Shown here in pieces: positions 1-9,500 of a DNA stretch of 51,014 nucleotides. Source of the stretch: Gammaproteobacteria bacterium (lineage in GTDB: Bacteria > Pseudomonadota > Gammaproteobacteria > Steroidobacterales > Steroidobacteraceae). The position numbers were made by a program, and so were the translations under genes. Under the pieces are notes generated by a model. It searched no databases. It was not told the DNA's origin and saw only the letters and a program-made list of their open reading frames with translations. Every line of letters starts with the position of its first letter. The stretch's first letter is position 1. The stretch spans positions 1 through 51,014 of the forward strand of contig VGVB01000017.1 in the NCBI GenBank assembly GCA_016882265.1. The letters run 5' to 3'.

Positions 1-975
1 CGCGCGCTCGAGCTGGCCGCGCCGAGCGACCGCCCGGCCGATGCGGCCGGCATCACGCTGGGGCCGCTGCAGCGGGAAGTGAGCGCCGCTGGCCTGCGCT
101 ATCGCCATGTCAGCGTCACGATCGACCGCGCCGGACGCACCGCCAGCTTCGTGATCCGCGCGCCCGGTGCTGCCGGCCCGGCGGACATCACCGGGATCGT
201 CGCGGCCGGCGATGACTGGTGGCCTCTGGCGCTCGGGCGCGAGCTGGATGACGCGATCCTGTCGATGCGCACCAACGAACCCGACATCGGCATCTGGCTG
301 CTGCGCACGGCGGGCGACCCGGCGCTGGTGCTGGCCGTGGACCAGGTCCTGGAGCACCACCGCACGCACTGGTTCGTGCGCGAGACGATCGGGCTGCTGC
401 GTCGCGCGCTCGCGCGGCTCGACGTGTCCTCGCGCACGCTGTTCGCGCTGATCGAGCCGGGCTCGTGCTTCGCCGGTACTTTGCTCGAGCTGGCACTGGC
501 CGGCGACCGCGCCTACATGCTGGCGCAGCCCGATGCACCGGCAGCCCCGACGATCACGCTCAGTTCCGCCAACTTCGGCTGGTATCCGCTGCCGACCGGT
601 GAGTCGCGGCTGGAGCGACGTTTCTACCGGGAGCAGCCGTCGCTCGCGGCGGTACGCGCGCACAGTGGCGAGCCGCTCGACGCGGCCCTCGCGCTCCGTC
701 TCGGGCTGGTGACCTCCGCGCCCGACGAGATCGACTGGGCCGACGAGGTGCGCATCGCGATCGAGGAACGTGCCAGCCTGTCGCCGGACGCGCTGACCGG
801 TCTCGAAGCCAACCTGCGCTTCAATGGTCCGGAAACGATGACGACGCGGATCTTCGGCCGGCTGAGCGCGTGGCAGAACTGGATCTTCAACCGCCCGAAC
901 GCCACCGGTGACAAGGGTACGCTGAAGACTTACGGCCGCGGCGAGCGGCCACAGCTTGACACCGGGCGGGTGTGA
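1..975 (+). CDS. boxC: Benzoyl-CoA-dihydrodiol lyase BoxC, C-terminal part
   Basis: The frame is open from base 1, so the gene enters from outside the window; about 324 C-terminal residues are present of a protein normally near 550. BoxC is a crotonase-family enzyme that hydrolytically opens the ring of 2,3-epoxybenzoyl-CoA (or its dihydrodiol) to 3,4-dehydroadipyl-CoA semialdehyde and formate. Recognisable stretches are the SRTLFALIEPGSCFAGTLLE segment near base 435 and the NRPNATGDKGTLKTYG tail. Assignment rests on this C-terminal signature and on boxB and boxA following directly. The stop lies 11 bases before the chosen boxB start, so the three genes are almost certainly one transcript. 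An internal ATG-like start near base 79 is not the true start. Confidence 0.93.
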   Translation, partial: RALELAAPSDRPADAAGITLGPLQREVSAAGLRYRHVSVTIDRAGRTASFVIRAPGAAGPADITGIVAAGDDWWPLALGRELDDAILSMRTNEPDIGIWLLRTAGDPALVLAVDQVLEHHRTHWFVRETIGLLRRALARLDVSSRTLFALIEPGSCFAGTLLELALAGDRAYMLAQPDAPAAPTITLSSANFGWYPLPTGESRLERRFYREQPSLAAVRAHSGEPLDAALALRLGLVTSAPDEIDWADEVRIAIEERASLSPDALTGLEANLRFNGPETMTTRIFGRLSAWQNWIFNRPNATGDKGTLKTYGRGERPQLDTGRV

Positions 976-986
976 GGAGCAGGCGG

Positions 987-2411
<1,425 letters not shown>

Positions 2412-2432
2412 GCGGCACGCAGGCGGCGACGG

Positions 2433-3653
2433 ATGGATGCGCGCGAGTCACGGCTGCTGCGGCAGCACCTGATCGATCCCGAGATCTGCATCCGCTGCAA
2501 CACCTGCGAGGAGACCTGCCCGAACGGGGCGATCACGCACGATTCGCGTAACTATGTCGTCGATCCCGCGGTGTGCAAGGCCTGCCTGGCCTGCATCCCG
2601 CCGTGCCCGACCGGCGCCATCGACAACTGGCGGACGGTGCTGCGCGCGGAAGCCTGGACGGCGCAGGATCAGCTCGGCTGGGACGGGCTGCCGGAGGATC
2701 AGGGGGCCGTCGCAATCGCGGCGTCCGCCGGGCCGGCGCCGGAGGATGCGCCGCCGGAGCCCGCCGCGCTGGTCACGGGGGCGACGCTGCCGCCGCTGTC
2801 GGCGGCGCAGCCCTGCGTGAACCTGTATACGCCACGCAATCCGGCCACGGCGACGGTGATGGGCAACTATCGCCTGACCGAAGCGGGCAGCGACAGCGAC
2901 ATCCACCACGTGGTACTCGACTTTGGTGCGGCGCCGTTTCCGCTGCTGGAAGGGCAGTCGATCGGGATCGTGCCGCCGGGCACGGATGCGCACGGGCGGC
3001 CGCACCACGCCCGTCAGTTCTCGGTGGCCTCGCCGCGTGATGGCGAGCGCCCCGGTTACAACAACCTCGCGCTGACGGTGCGGCGCGTCACCGTCGACCA
3101 CGAGGGCCGGCCAACCTACGGGGTCTGCTCAAACTACATCTGCGATCTCCGGAAGGGTGACAACGTGCAGGTGATCGGGCCGTTCGGCACCAGCTTCCTG
3201 ATGCCGGAAGATGTGCGCGCCAACCTGCTGATGATCTGCACCGGCACCGGTTCGGCGCCGATGCGGGCGATGACCGAGCGGCGCCGCCGGCGGCGCGGCG
3301 ACGGCGCGAACGGCCGGCTGGTGCTGTTCTTCGGCGCGCGCGCGCCGGGCGAACTGCCGTATTTCGGCCCGCTGCTGCGCCTGCCGCCAGATTTCATCGA
3401 GATTCACTTCGCGTTCTCGCGCGTGCCCGGCGAGCCGCGGCGCTACGTGCAGGACGCGATCCGGGAGCAGGCCGACGCGGTCGGCCGGCTGCTCGCCGAT
3501 CCGCTGACCTACGTGTATGTCTGCGGCGTGCGCGGCATGGAGGCCGGCGTGCTCGAGGCGCTCGGCGCGGCGGCCGCCGCGCGCGGCCTCGACTGGGAGT
3601 CCCTGCAGGGCCGCCTGCGCGACGAGCGGCGGCTGCACCTTGAAACGTGGTGA
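2433..3653 (+). CDS. boxA: Benzoyl-CoA 2,3-epoxidase reductase BoxA
   Basis: A 406-residue NADPH-dependent reductase that passes electrons to BoxB. The N-terminus is a two-cluster ferredoxin domain with Cys19/22/25/29 ([12 protein letters not shown]) and Cys48/51/54/58 ([12 protein letters not shown]), each ligating a [4Fe-4S] cluster. After a Pro/Ala-rich linker (about residues 85-125) comes a ferredoxin-NADP+ reductase module: FAD-binding RQFSVASPR near residue 190, [10 protein letters not shown] in the nucleotide-binding part, and a C-terminal LHLETW tail. Length and architecture match BoxA. It starts 21 bases after boxB and ends 1 base from the convergent sulfatase gene, so it is the last gene of the box operon here. 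Confidence 0.95.
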   Translation: MDARESRLLRQHLIDPEICIRCNTCEETCPNGAITHDSRNYVVDPAVCKACLACIPPCPTGAIDNWRTVLRAEAWTAQDQLGWDGLPEDQGAVAIAASAGPAPEDAPPEPAALVTGATLPPLSAAQPCVNLYTPRNPATATVMGNYRLTEAGSDSDIHHVVLDFGAAPFPLLEGQSIGIVPPGTDAHGRPHHARQFSVASPRDGERPGYNNLALTVRRVTVDHEGRPTYGVCSNYICDLRKGDNVQVIGPFGTSFLMPEDVRANLLMICTGTGSAPMRAMTERRRRRRGDGANGRLVLFFGARAPGELPYFGPLLRLPPDFIEIHFAFSRVPGEPRRYVQDAIREQADAVGRLLADPLTYVYVCGVRGMEAGVLEALGAAAAARGLDWESLQGRLRDERRLHLETW

Positions 3654-3654
3654 G

Positions 3655-5355
3655 CTACCGGCTGCCGTAGCCCGGAAAACCCGGCGCCGGCATCACGACT
3701 CCGGCGTCGCGTGCCCAGGTTTCGTGCAGCGCGACGAGGCGGGCTACGTCATCCGGACGCCCGGCCGCGAGATCCTGTCGTTCGCCGGGATCGCGGCTGA
3801 GATTGAATAACTGCCACGGGGCCGAGCCGCCCGGACCGCGCCACGGCGACACGACCTTGAGGTTGCCGGCCTGCGTGGCGCGATTGCCGAACAGCTCGAA
3901 GCTGGCGACCCGCCCGGCGTCAGCCGCCGCAGCGAGGCCGGGCAGCGGCAGCAGGCGGCCCTCCAGCGCGAACACGCTGCGCTCCTGGTACTCGGTGCCC
4001 GGATGACGGACGCCGGCCAGCGTGAGGAAAGTTGGTGTGAGATCGAGCACGTGCGTGTACGCATCGATGCGACCCTGAGCGCCGGAGGGCAGCACGACGA
4101 AGGCCGCTGTGCGGATGCCGCCCTCATGGGTCGCGCCCTTGACGCCGCGGAACGGCAGGTTGCTGAGCGGTGCCCAGAAGCGCCCCTGGCTGATATAGGA
4201 GCCGGGCCGCCCGACGTTCGCGAGGCTATTGTCGAAGTTCTGCGCAATCCACTCCCGCAGGCCGGGCAGCGGAGCGCTCTCCGCCTCCATCGCCTCGGCG
4301 CCGTTGTCGGACAGGAATACGATGACAGTGTTGGCGAGCCGCCCGCTGCGCCGGAATTCATCGAGCAGCCGGCCGACGTTCCGGTCCATGCTGTCCACCA
4401 TCGCCGCATACACGGCCATGATGCGGGCCTGGCGCGCACGTTCCGCTTCCGGCAGCGCGGACCATTCGGCGGTGCTCACCGGCGGGTCGGCGGCATGGTC
4501 GTCGTCGGCCAGCAGACCGAGCCGGCGCAGGCGTTCGAGTCGCTCGCGGCGCAGTACCGCGGGGCCACCGGCATAGCGGTTCTCGTACTTGCGGATCAGT
4601 TCGTCCGGAGCCTGCAGCGGCCAGTGCGGTGCGGTGTAGGCGACGTAGGCGAAGACCGGCTGCTCGCGCGGCACCTGGCGCAGGAAATCGAGCATCTGAT
4701 CGGTGAAGTAGTCGCTCGAGTAGCGTCCGGCCGGCCAGGTTGCCTCGGCGCCGTCGGCACGGAAGCCCGACTGGCGGTCCATCGCCATCAGCGGCCCGCC
4801 GTCGAAATGCTGCGCCCCGGCCTGCAGCAGCACGAAGCTTCGCTGGAAGCCGCGGGCCGGCGGCAGATCCGGTGTCTCGTAACCGATGTGCCACTTGCCG
4901 GACACCAGCGTGGCGTAGCCCGCGTCGCGCAGCAGTTCAGCGACCGTGACGACCTGCTGATTCAGGTGTCCCTCGTAGCCGGGCCGGCCGCGATACTGCG
5001 GAACGAACGCGAGCGTCTCGGTCATCGCGCCCATGCCGGCGCGGTGATGATCGACGCCGGTCAGCAGCATCGCCCGGGTCGGCGAACAGGTCGGTGCGGT
5101 ATGAAAATTCGTCAGGCGCAGGCCACGGCGCGCCAGCGCATCGAGTTGCGGCGTTTCGATTTCGCCGCCCCAGGCGCCAAGATCCGACCAGCCGAGATCG
5201 TCGGCGACGATCAGCAGGATGTCCGGTCGCGTGCCGGCCGAAGCTGGCGCCTCGGGCTGCGTCGCGCAGGAGCCGAGCAGCAGGACCACGCCGGCGGCGA
5301 GAAGAGCGGTTCGGACGGTCCGTCCGGCCAAGGAACATCCTGCAGCTTCCTGCAT
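3655..5355 (-). CDS. Arylsulfatase-type sulfatase, lipoprotein
   Basis: A 566-residue formylglycine-dependent sulfatase. Residues 14-30 form a lipoprotein signal ending in the lipobox L-G-S-C30, so the enzyme is probably anchored at the cell envelope. The core starts with RPDILLIVADDLGWSD (metal-binding Asp pair), and the sulfatase signature C90-S-P-T-R, whose Cys is converted to formylglycine, is followed by AMLLTG. The DNGAE motif in the C-terminal half gives further metal ligands. ATG 5355 was chosen over an in-frame start at 5391 because a GGGGGG ribosome site lies about 8 bases upstream and the signal peptide begins soon after. Substrate is unknown. No formylglycine-generating enzyme is in the window. 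It shares its strand with the following MFS gene and is convergent with boxA. Confidence 0.9.
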   Translation of the reverse strand: MQEAAGCSLAGRTVRTALLAAGVVLLLGSCATQPEAPASAGTRPDILLIVADDLGWSDLGAWGGEIETPQLDALARRGLRLTNFHTAPTCSPTRAMLLTGVDHHRAGMGAMTETLAFVPQYRGRPGYEGHLNQQVVTVAELLRDAGYATLVSGKWHIGYETPDLPPARGFQRSFVLLQAGAQHFDGGPLMAMDRQSGFRADGAEATWPAGRYSSDYFTDQMLDFLRQVPREQPVFAYVAYTAPHWPLQAPDELIRKYENRYAGGPAVLRRERLERLRRLGLLADDDHAADPPVSTAEWSALPEAERARQARIMAVYAAMVDSMDRNVGRLLDEFRRSGRLANTVIVFLSDNGAEAMEAESAPLPGLREWIAQNFDNSLANVGRPGSYISQGRFWAPLSNLPFRGVKGATHEGGIRTAAFVVLPSGAQGRIDAYTHVLDLTPTFLTLAGVRHPGTEYQERSVFALEGRLLPLPGLAAAADAGRVASFELFGNRATQAGNLKVVSPWRGPGGSAPWQLFNLSRDPGERQDLAAGRPDDVARLVALHETWARDAGVVMPAPGFPGYGSR

Positions 5356-5451
5356 GAGCTGACCCCCCCTGAGGCATTCTGTCGCTGCCACAGCATGCGT
5401 GATCGCCGGCTGAGCGTGATCCTGGTGTGCGGGTGGCCACCGGTACAGACC

Positions 5452-6657
5452 TCATCGAGACGCTGCCTCGCCGGCCGACTGCTGGCCGCGCACCCAGCGA
5501 TAACTCAGCCAGGCGCACGCGGCCGGAATTGCCATCAGCAGGGCCAGCCGGTTGACGGTGCCGTTGGTGAAGGTGGCGACGTTGACGCCGGCCAGCGTAC
5601 CCATCAGCGACTGGATGGAGCCGAGCAGGGCCGAGGCCGTGCCGGCCTGGCGGCCATGGCGCGCGAGCGCCAGCGCGGCGGAGTTCGGGTTGACCCGCCC
5701 GACGGCGACGAACAGCGCAAGCTGCAGCGCGACGAACACAGCCAGCGGCGGCTGCACGAACGCCGTGGCCCCGACCAGCAGCGCCGCACACAGCAGCGGC
5801 CCGGCGGCGGCCCGGTGCAGGATTTCGGTCGGGCCGTGCCGGCGCAAGGCGAGCGTATTCAGGCGGCTCGCCAGCATGAAGGCGAGTCCGTTCAGCCCGA
5901 GCAGCAGGCCGAGCTCGCGCGGCGCGAGCCCGTAGGTCGGGCCCATCACGTTGGAGGCGCCGGTGACGTAGGAGAACGTCGTGCTCATGCCAAAGCCGCC
6001 GACCAGCGCGAAACCGATGAACGCACGGTCGACCAGCAACCGGCCGTAGCCGCTGGCGATGTTCCGGACTCTGAGCGGAACGACGTGCGCGGGGTCCTGG
6101 GTCTCGCGCAGCGTCAGGTGCATCATCAGCAGCAGGCCGAGGCCCAACAGCACCTGAAACCAGAACGCCGCGCGCCAGCCCCACCAGCCGATGATCAGCC
6201 CGCCGACGCCGGGCGCCAGGATCGGACCGAGGCTGAAGATCAGCATCAGCAGCGAGAACACGCGCGCCGTCTCGTGCGGCTCGCAGCGGTCACGGACGAT
6301 GGCGCGACCGATGACGAAACCGGCGCCGGCGCCGCAGGCCTGCGCCACGCGCATGGCCAGCAACTGGCCCATGCTGCCGGCCAGCACGCAGCCGAGCGAA
6401 CCGGCGGTGTACAGCGCCAGGCTGAAATACAGCGGCGGCTTGCGCCCGAAACGGTCGCTGAGCGGGCCGTAGACCAGCGGGCTGAGCGCGATGCCGAACA
6501 GGTAGGCCGCCATCGTGTGCTCGACGCCGCTGCCGAATTCGCGCTCGATCAGCGGAAAGCCGGGCAGGTACATGTCGATGGAGACCGGCCCGACGACGGT
6601 CATCGCGGCGACCAGCCACAGCCAGCCCGGCAGTCGCGGCAGGATGCGCGTGCTCAC
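5452..6657 (-). CDS. MFS drug-resistance transporter, Bcr/CflA type
   Basis: A 401-residue integral membrane protein with about 12 hydrophobic segments. It has the MFS loop motif GPLSDRFGRKP between helices 2 and 3, and the early SIDMYLPGFP stretch typical of the DHA1 Bcr/CflA exporters, followed by an ILAPGVGG helix motif. The family uses the proton gradient to export small molecules such as drugs, sulfonamides or dipeptides. The start is a GTG at 6657 with no convincing ribosome site, so the exact N-terminus is uncertain. It diverges from the aromatic operon across a 249-base spacer. Whether it exports aromatic acids or anything handled by the neighbouring sulfatase is not visible in the sequence. 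Confidence 0.88.
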   Translation of the reverse strand: MSTRILPRLPGWLWLVAAMTVVGPVSIDMYLPGFPLIEREFGSGVEHTMAAYLFGIALSPLVYGPLSDRFGRKPPLYFSLALYTAGSLGCVLAGSMGQLLAMRVAQACGAGAGFVIGRAIVRDRCEPHETARVFSLLMLIFSLGPILAPGVGGLIIGWWGWRAAFWFQVLLGLGLLLMMHLTLRETQDPAHVVPLRVRNIASGYGRLLVDRAFIGFALVGGFGMSTTFSYVTGASNVMGPTYGLAPRELGLLLGLNGLAFMLASRLNTLALRRHGPTEILHRAAAGPLLCAALLVGATAFVQPPLAVFVALQLALFVAVGRVNPNSAALALARHGRQAGTASALLGSIQSLMGTLAGVNVATFTNGTVNRLALLMAIPAACAWLSYRWVRGQQSAGEAASR

Positions 6658-6820
6658 GGCCCGACGACGACAGCGGTACTTGCGGCGCGTTCGGCTGATG
6701 CCATCAGGGAATCCTGCTTGCCCGTCCTGAGCTGTCGACCCGCAATCCTAGTGGTCCGTGGCGCCTTGGGTGAAATCACTTGTTCGCCATGGCGGGCGGG
6801 GGCAGGTCCGAACGGGAGGG

Positions 6821-6849
6821 TTGCACCGGACCGAGTGTGCGCGTAGACT
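6821..6849 (+). promoter_or_regulatory. Sigma70-like promoter of the dch-bcr operon
   Basis: TTGCAC (6821-6826) and TAGACT (6844-6849) are separated by exactly 17 bases and resemble the -35 TTGACA and -10 TATAAT hexamers. The predicted start site, about 6856, falls at the edge of the palindrome at 6858-6885 and about 50 bases before the dch ATG. Confidence 0.7.
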
Positions 6850-6857
6850 CACGCCCG

Positions 6858-6885
6858 TACCGACCGAACGATCGTTCGGTCGGTA
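6858..6885. promoter_or_regulatory. Perfect 28-bp palindromic operator, probable TetR site
   Basis: Each half is TACCGACCGAACGA and the second half is its exact reverse complement, with the centre between 6871 and 6872. Palindromes of this size over a transcription start are typical of TetR-family repressor sites, and a TetR gene lies two genes downstream (7685). Binding here would block the promoter at 6821-6849 and hence the regulator's own gene. Confidence 0.8.
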
Positions 6886-6906
6886 GCCGGACAGACTGGA
6901 GCCTCG

Positions 6907-7683
6907 ATGAGTTACCTGACCCTGACTCTGAGCGAACGGTTCGACGGCCAGCTTCTGGAAGTGACGCTGGCGAGCCCGCCGGCCAACATTCTGACCGCGG
7001 CGATGATGCAGGAACTGCGGAAGCTCCTCGCGGCGGAGCGGGCGCCGTCCCGGCGCAAGGGGATCGTGATCCGCGGCGCCGGCGCGCATTTCTGCTACGG
7101 CGCCAGCGTCGCCGAGCACACGGCCGACGAGGTCGGCCAGATGCTGCCGGTATTTCACGCGCTGATCGGCGAACTACTGGAGCACCCCGTAGCGACGGTC
7201 GCGCAGGTCAGCGGGCGTTGCCTCGGCGGCGGCTTCGAGCTGGCGCTGGCCTGCACCTTCCTGTTCGCGGACGATACGGCGCGCTTCGCGGTGCCGGAGA
7301 TCACGCTCGGCGTGTTCCCCCCGGTGGCGGCGGTGCTGCTGCCGCAGATGACCGGGGCGGCGCTGGCCGCGCGCCTGGTGCTGGCTGCCGAGACGGTGGA
7401 TGCAGCGGCTCTGGAGCAGTTCGGCCTGGTGACCGGCCGGACGGCGCCTGACGGGCTCAAGGCGGCCATCGACGCCTACTTCGCAAAGAATCTGCAGCCG
7501 CGCAGCGCCTCCAGCCTGCGCTGCGCACACCGCGTGACGCGGGCCACCGTGGCCGGGCATTACCGGGCGCGGATCGGCGCCGCCGAGGCGCTCTATCTGG
7601 ACGAACTGATGGCGACGGGCGACGCGAACGAGGGCATCACGGCCTTCCTCGCCAGGCGCGCGCCGCAGTGGCGGGACGCCTGA
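6907..7683 (+). CDS. dch: Cyclohexa-1,5-diene-1-carbonyl-CoA hydratase (Dch/BzdW-like)
   Basis: A 258-residue crotonase-fold protein, the length of known dienoyl-CoA hydratases. Dch adds water to the cyclic diene made by benzoyl-CoA reductase, giving 6-hydroxycyclohex-1-ene-1-carbonyl-CoA. The oxyanion-hole region HFCYGASVAEH, the GGGFE glutamate and the VPEITLGVFPPVA stretch match the Dch subgroup better than generic enoyl-CoA hydratases, whose equivalent is usually LPE..LG..P..GG. TGGAG sits 6-7 bases before ATG 6907. It is the first gene behind the operator-covered promoter and precedes the TetR and bcr genes. The next enzymes of the pathway (6-hydroxyacyl-CoA dehydrogenase and ring hydrolase) are not in the window. 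Confidence 0.82.
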   Translation: MSYLTLTLSERFDGQLLEVTLASPPANILTAAMMQELRKLLAAERAPSRRKGIVIRGAGAHFCYGASVAEHTADEVGQMLPVFHALIGELLEHPVATVAQVSGRCLGGGFELALACTFLFADDTARFAVPEITLGVFPPVAAVLLPQMTGAALAARLVLAAETVDAAALEQFGLVTGRTAPDGLKAAIDAYFAKNLQPRSASSLRCAHRVTRATVAGHYRARIGAAEALYLDELMATGDANEGITAFLARRAPQWRDA

Positions 7684-7684
7684 A

Positions 7685-8338
7685 ATGAGCGCGCCGGCCC
7701 GCCTCGTCACGCAATGCCCGGACGACATCCTGTCGCAGTGCGCGGCCCTGATGGCCCGGCAGGGCTACCACGGCACCAGCATGCGCGATCTGGCGCGGAC
7801 CACCGGGCGCAGCCTGTCCGGCCTCTATCACCATTTCTCCAGCAAGGAAGACCTGCTGTACCTGATCAACGAGCGCGGCTTCTCGTCGCTGCTCGGCAAC
7901 GCCGAGCGCCTGCGTGAGGAATGGCGCAGCCGCGCGCGGGCGAAGCCGGCCACGGCGGCCGACGCGGCGGCGCTGCTGCGCGACCTGATCAGCGCCCACG
8001 TCGACTACTTCAGCCGGCATCGCAGCGAAATGCGCGTGCTGATGCTCGGCACGCAGCCGATGAGCCCGGCCCACGGCGAGGTCGTGCGGCGGCTGAAGCA
8101 GCGCTATTCCGAGGTGCTGAGCTATGCGGTCAGCGAATACCTGGCGGGGCACGCGCCCGGTACGCCGCGTGCCGAGGTCGAACGCAAGGCCTGGCTGCTG
8201 TTCGGCATGATGAACTGGATCTTCGGCTGGTACTCGGTGGACGAGCTCGGCTCGCCGCGCGACCTGGCCGGGGACATCTTCGGAATCTTCACCCAGGGCT
8301 GCCTGGCCGGGAGCCGGGCCGCCGCAACCAGCGAGTAG
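7685..8338 (+). CDS. TetR-family transcriptional regulator of the bcr operon
   Basis: A 217-residue TetR-type repressor. The N-terminal helix-turn-helix covers about residues 12-60, with the family pattern GYHGTSMRDLARTTGRSLS followed by GLYHHFSSKEDLL; the C-terminal part would be the ligand-binding and dimerisation domain. It begins 1 base after the dch stop and ends 4 bases before bcrC, so it is cotranscribed with the genes it most likely controls. The only large palindrome nearby is the one at 6858-6885, suggesting autoregulation relieved by an aromatic or alicyclic CoA thioester. The effector is inferred from context only. Confidence 0.85.
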   Translation: MSAPARLVTQCPDDILSQCAALMARQGYHGTSMRDLARTTGRSLSGLYHHFSSKEDLLYLINERGFSSLLGNAERLREEWRSRARAKPATAADAAALLRDLISAHVDYFSRHRSEMRVLMLGTQPMSPAHGEVVRRLKQRYSEVLSYAVSEYLAGHAPGTPRAEVERKAWLLFGMMNWIFGWYSVDELGSPRDLAGDIFGIFTQGCLAGSRAAATSE

Positions 8339-8342
8339 CGAC

Positions 8343-9500
8343 ATGAGCATACGAGCGATCGTCGAACGGTGCGAAGACCTCTACCATGATCTGGATCTTG
8401 GCTACGTGCGCGACTGGAAGGCACGCCATGGCGCCAAGGCCATCGGCTTCATGCCGGTGTACGTGCCGCGCGAGCTGATCCACGCCGCCGGCATGCTGCC
8501 GGTCGGCATCATGGGCGGCGCCGACGAGGTGGAGATCATCCGCGGCGACGCCTACTACCAGTCCTACATCTGCCACATCCCGCGTTCGACGATCGAGCTG
8601 GGCCTGGCCGGCAAGCTGGCTTGCCTCGACGGCATGCTGTTTCCGGCCATCTGCGACGTGATCCGCAACCTGAGCGGCATGTGGCAGATCATGTTCCCGG
8701 ATCGCTACGTCCGCTACGTGGACTTTCCGCAGAGCTGGGTGCCGGCCGCCTACGATTTCTACCGCGCCGAACTGCGCGAAATGCTGCACGACCTCGAGCG
8801 GCTGTCCGGCATCGAGGCCACCACCGAGCGCCTGAACCGCTCGATCGCGCTGTACAACGACAACCGGCGCGCGCTGACCGAGCTCTACGATCTGCGCGCC
8901 GAGCAGCCGCACCGGGTACCGACCAGCGAGCTGTACCTGCTGCTGCGCGCCGGCAACGTGCTGGAAGTGTCCGAACACACCGCGCTGCTGCAGGACTACC
9001 TGGGCGCGGCGCGCGGCACCGAGCGGCCGCTGCGCGACAACATCCGGGTGGTGGCTTCCGGGCTGTTCTGCGAGCAGCCGCCGCTCAGCATGGTGCGGGC
9101 GATGGAGAACAGCGGCTGCTACATCGTTGACGACGACTGGGTCCTCGGTGCCCGTTACCAGCACAGCGAGACGCCGCAGAGCCACGATCCGATCCGCGCG
9201 ATCGCCGATTCCTACATGCAGGACACGGTGCAGACGGCGACCCGCTACGTCGATGACGGCCACAACGGCGACTACCTCGTGCAGCAGGTGCGCAGCCGCG
9301 GCGCCGAGGGCGTGATCTTCGCGGCGGCCAGCTTCTGTGACCCGGCGCTGCTCGACCGACCGATGGGCGCCCGGGCGCTGACCGACGCGGGCATTCCGTA
9401 CACCGCCTTCACCTATTCGGAGAACACCGGCCAGATCCAGGTGATCAAGGAACAGGCCGGCACCTTTGCTGATTCCATCAAGCTGTGGGGGTCCGTCTGA
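8343..9500 (+). CDS. bcrC: Benzoyl-CoA reductase subunit C
   Basis: A 385-residue homologue of BcrC/BadD/BzdN, of family length. With BcrB it forms the module that binds benzoyl-CoA and reduces the ring to cyclohexa-1,5-diene-1-carbonyl-CoA in an ATP-dependent two-electron step. It belongs to the HgdB-like (2-hydroxyacyl-CoA dehydratase) superfamily, seen in the N-terminal GFMPVYVPRELIHAAGMLPV stretch and the conserved Cys residues of SYICHIPRS and ICDVIRN. Its TGA overlaps the bcrB ATG (TGATG at 9498-9502), indicating translational coupling. Gene order C-B-A-D is that of class I benzoyl-CoA reductases. Confidence 0.94.
   Translation: MSIRAIVERCEDLYHDLDLGYVRDWKARHGAKAIGFMPVYVPRELIHAAGMLPVGIMGGADEVEIIRGDAYYQSYICHIPRSTIELGLAGKLACLDGMLFPAICDVIRNLSGMWQIMFPDRYVRYVDFPQSWVPAAYDFYRAELREMLHDLERLSGIEATTERLNRSIALYNDNRRALTELYDLRAEQPHRVPTSELYLLLRAGNVLEVSEHTALLQDYLGAARGTERPLRDNIRVVASGLFCEQPPLSMVRAMENSGCYIVDDDWVLGARYQHSETPQSHDPIRAIADSYMQDTVQTATRYVDDGHNGDYLVQQVRSRGAEGVIFAAASFCDPALLDRPMGARALTDAGIPYTAFTYSENTGQIQVIKEQAGTFADSIKLWGSV

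Noticed and set aside
4003..6846. A very long plus-strand open frame (over 900 codons) opposite the sulfatase and MFS genes
   Set aside because: Its translation is Arg/Gln/Ala/Gly-rich with no domain; it mirrors the codon bias of the real minus-strand genes, which have clear motifs and signal or membrane segments.
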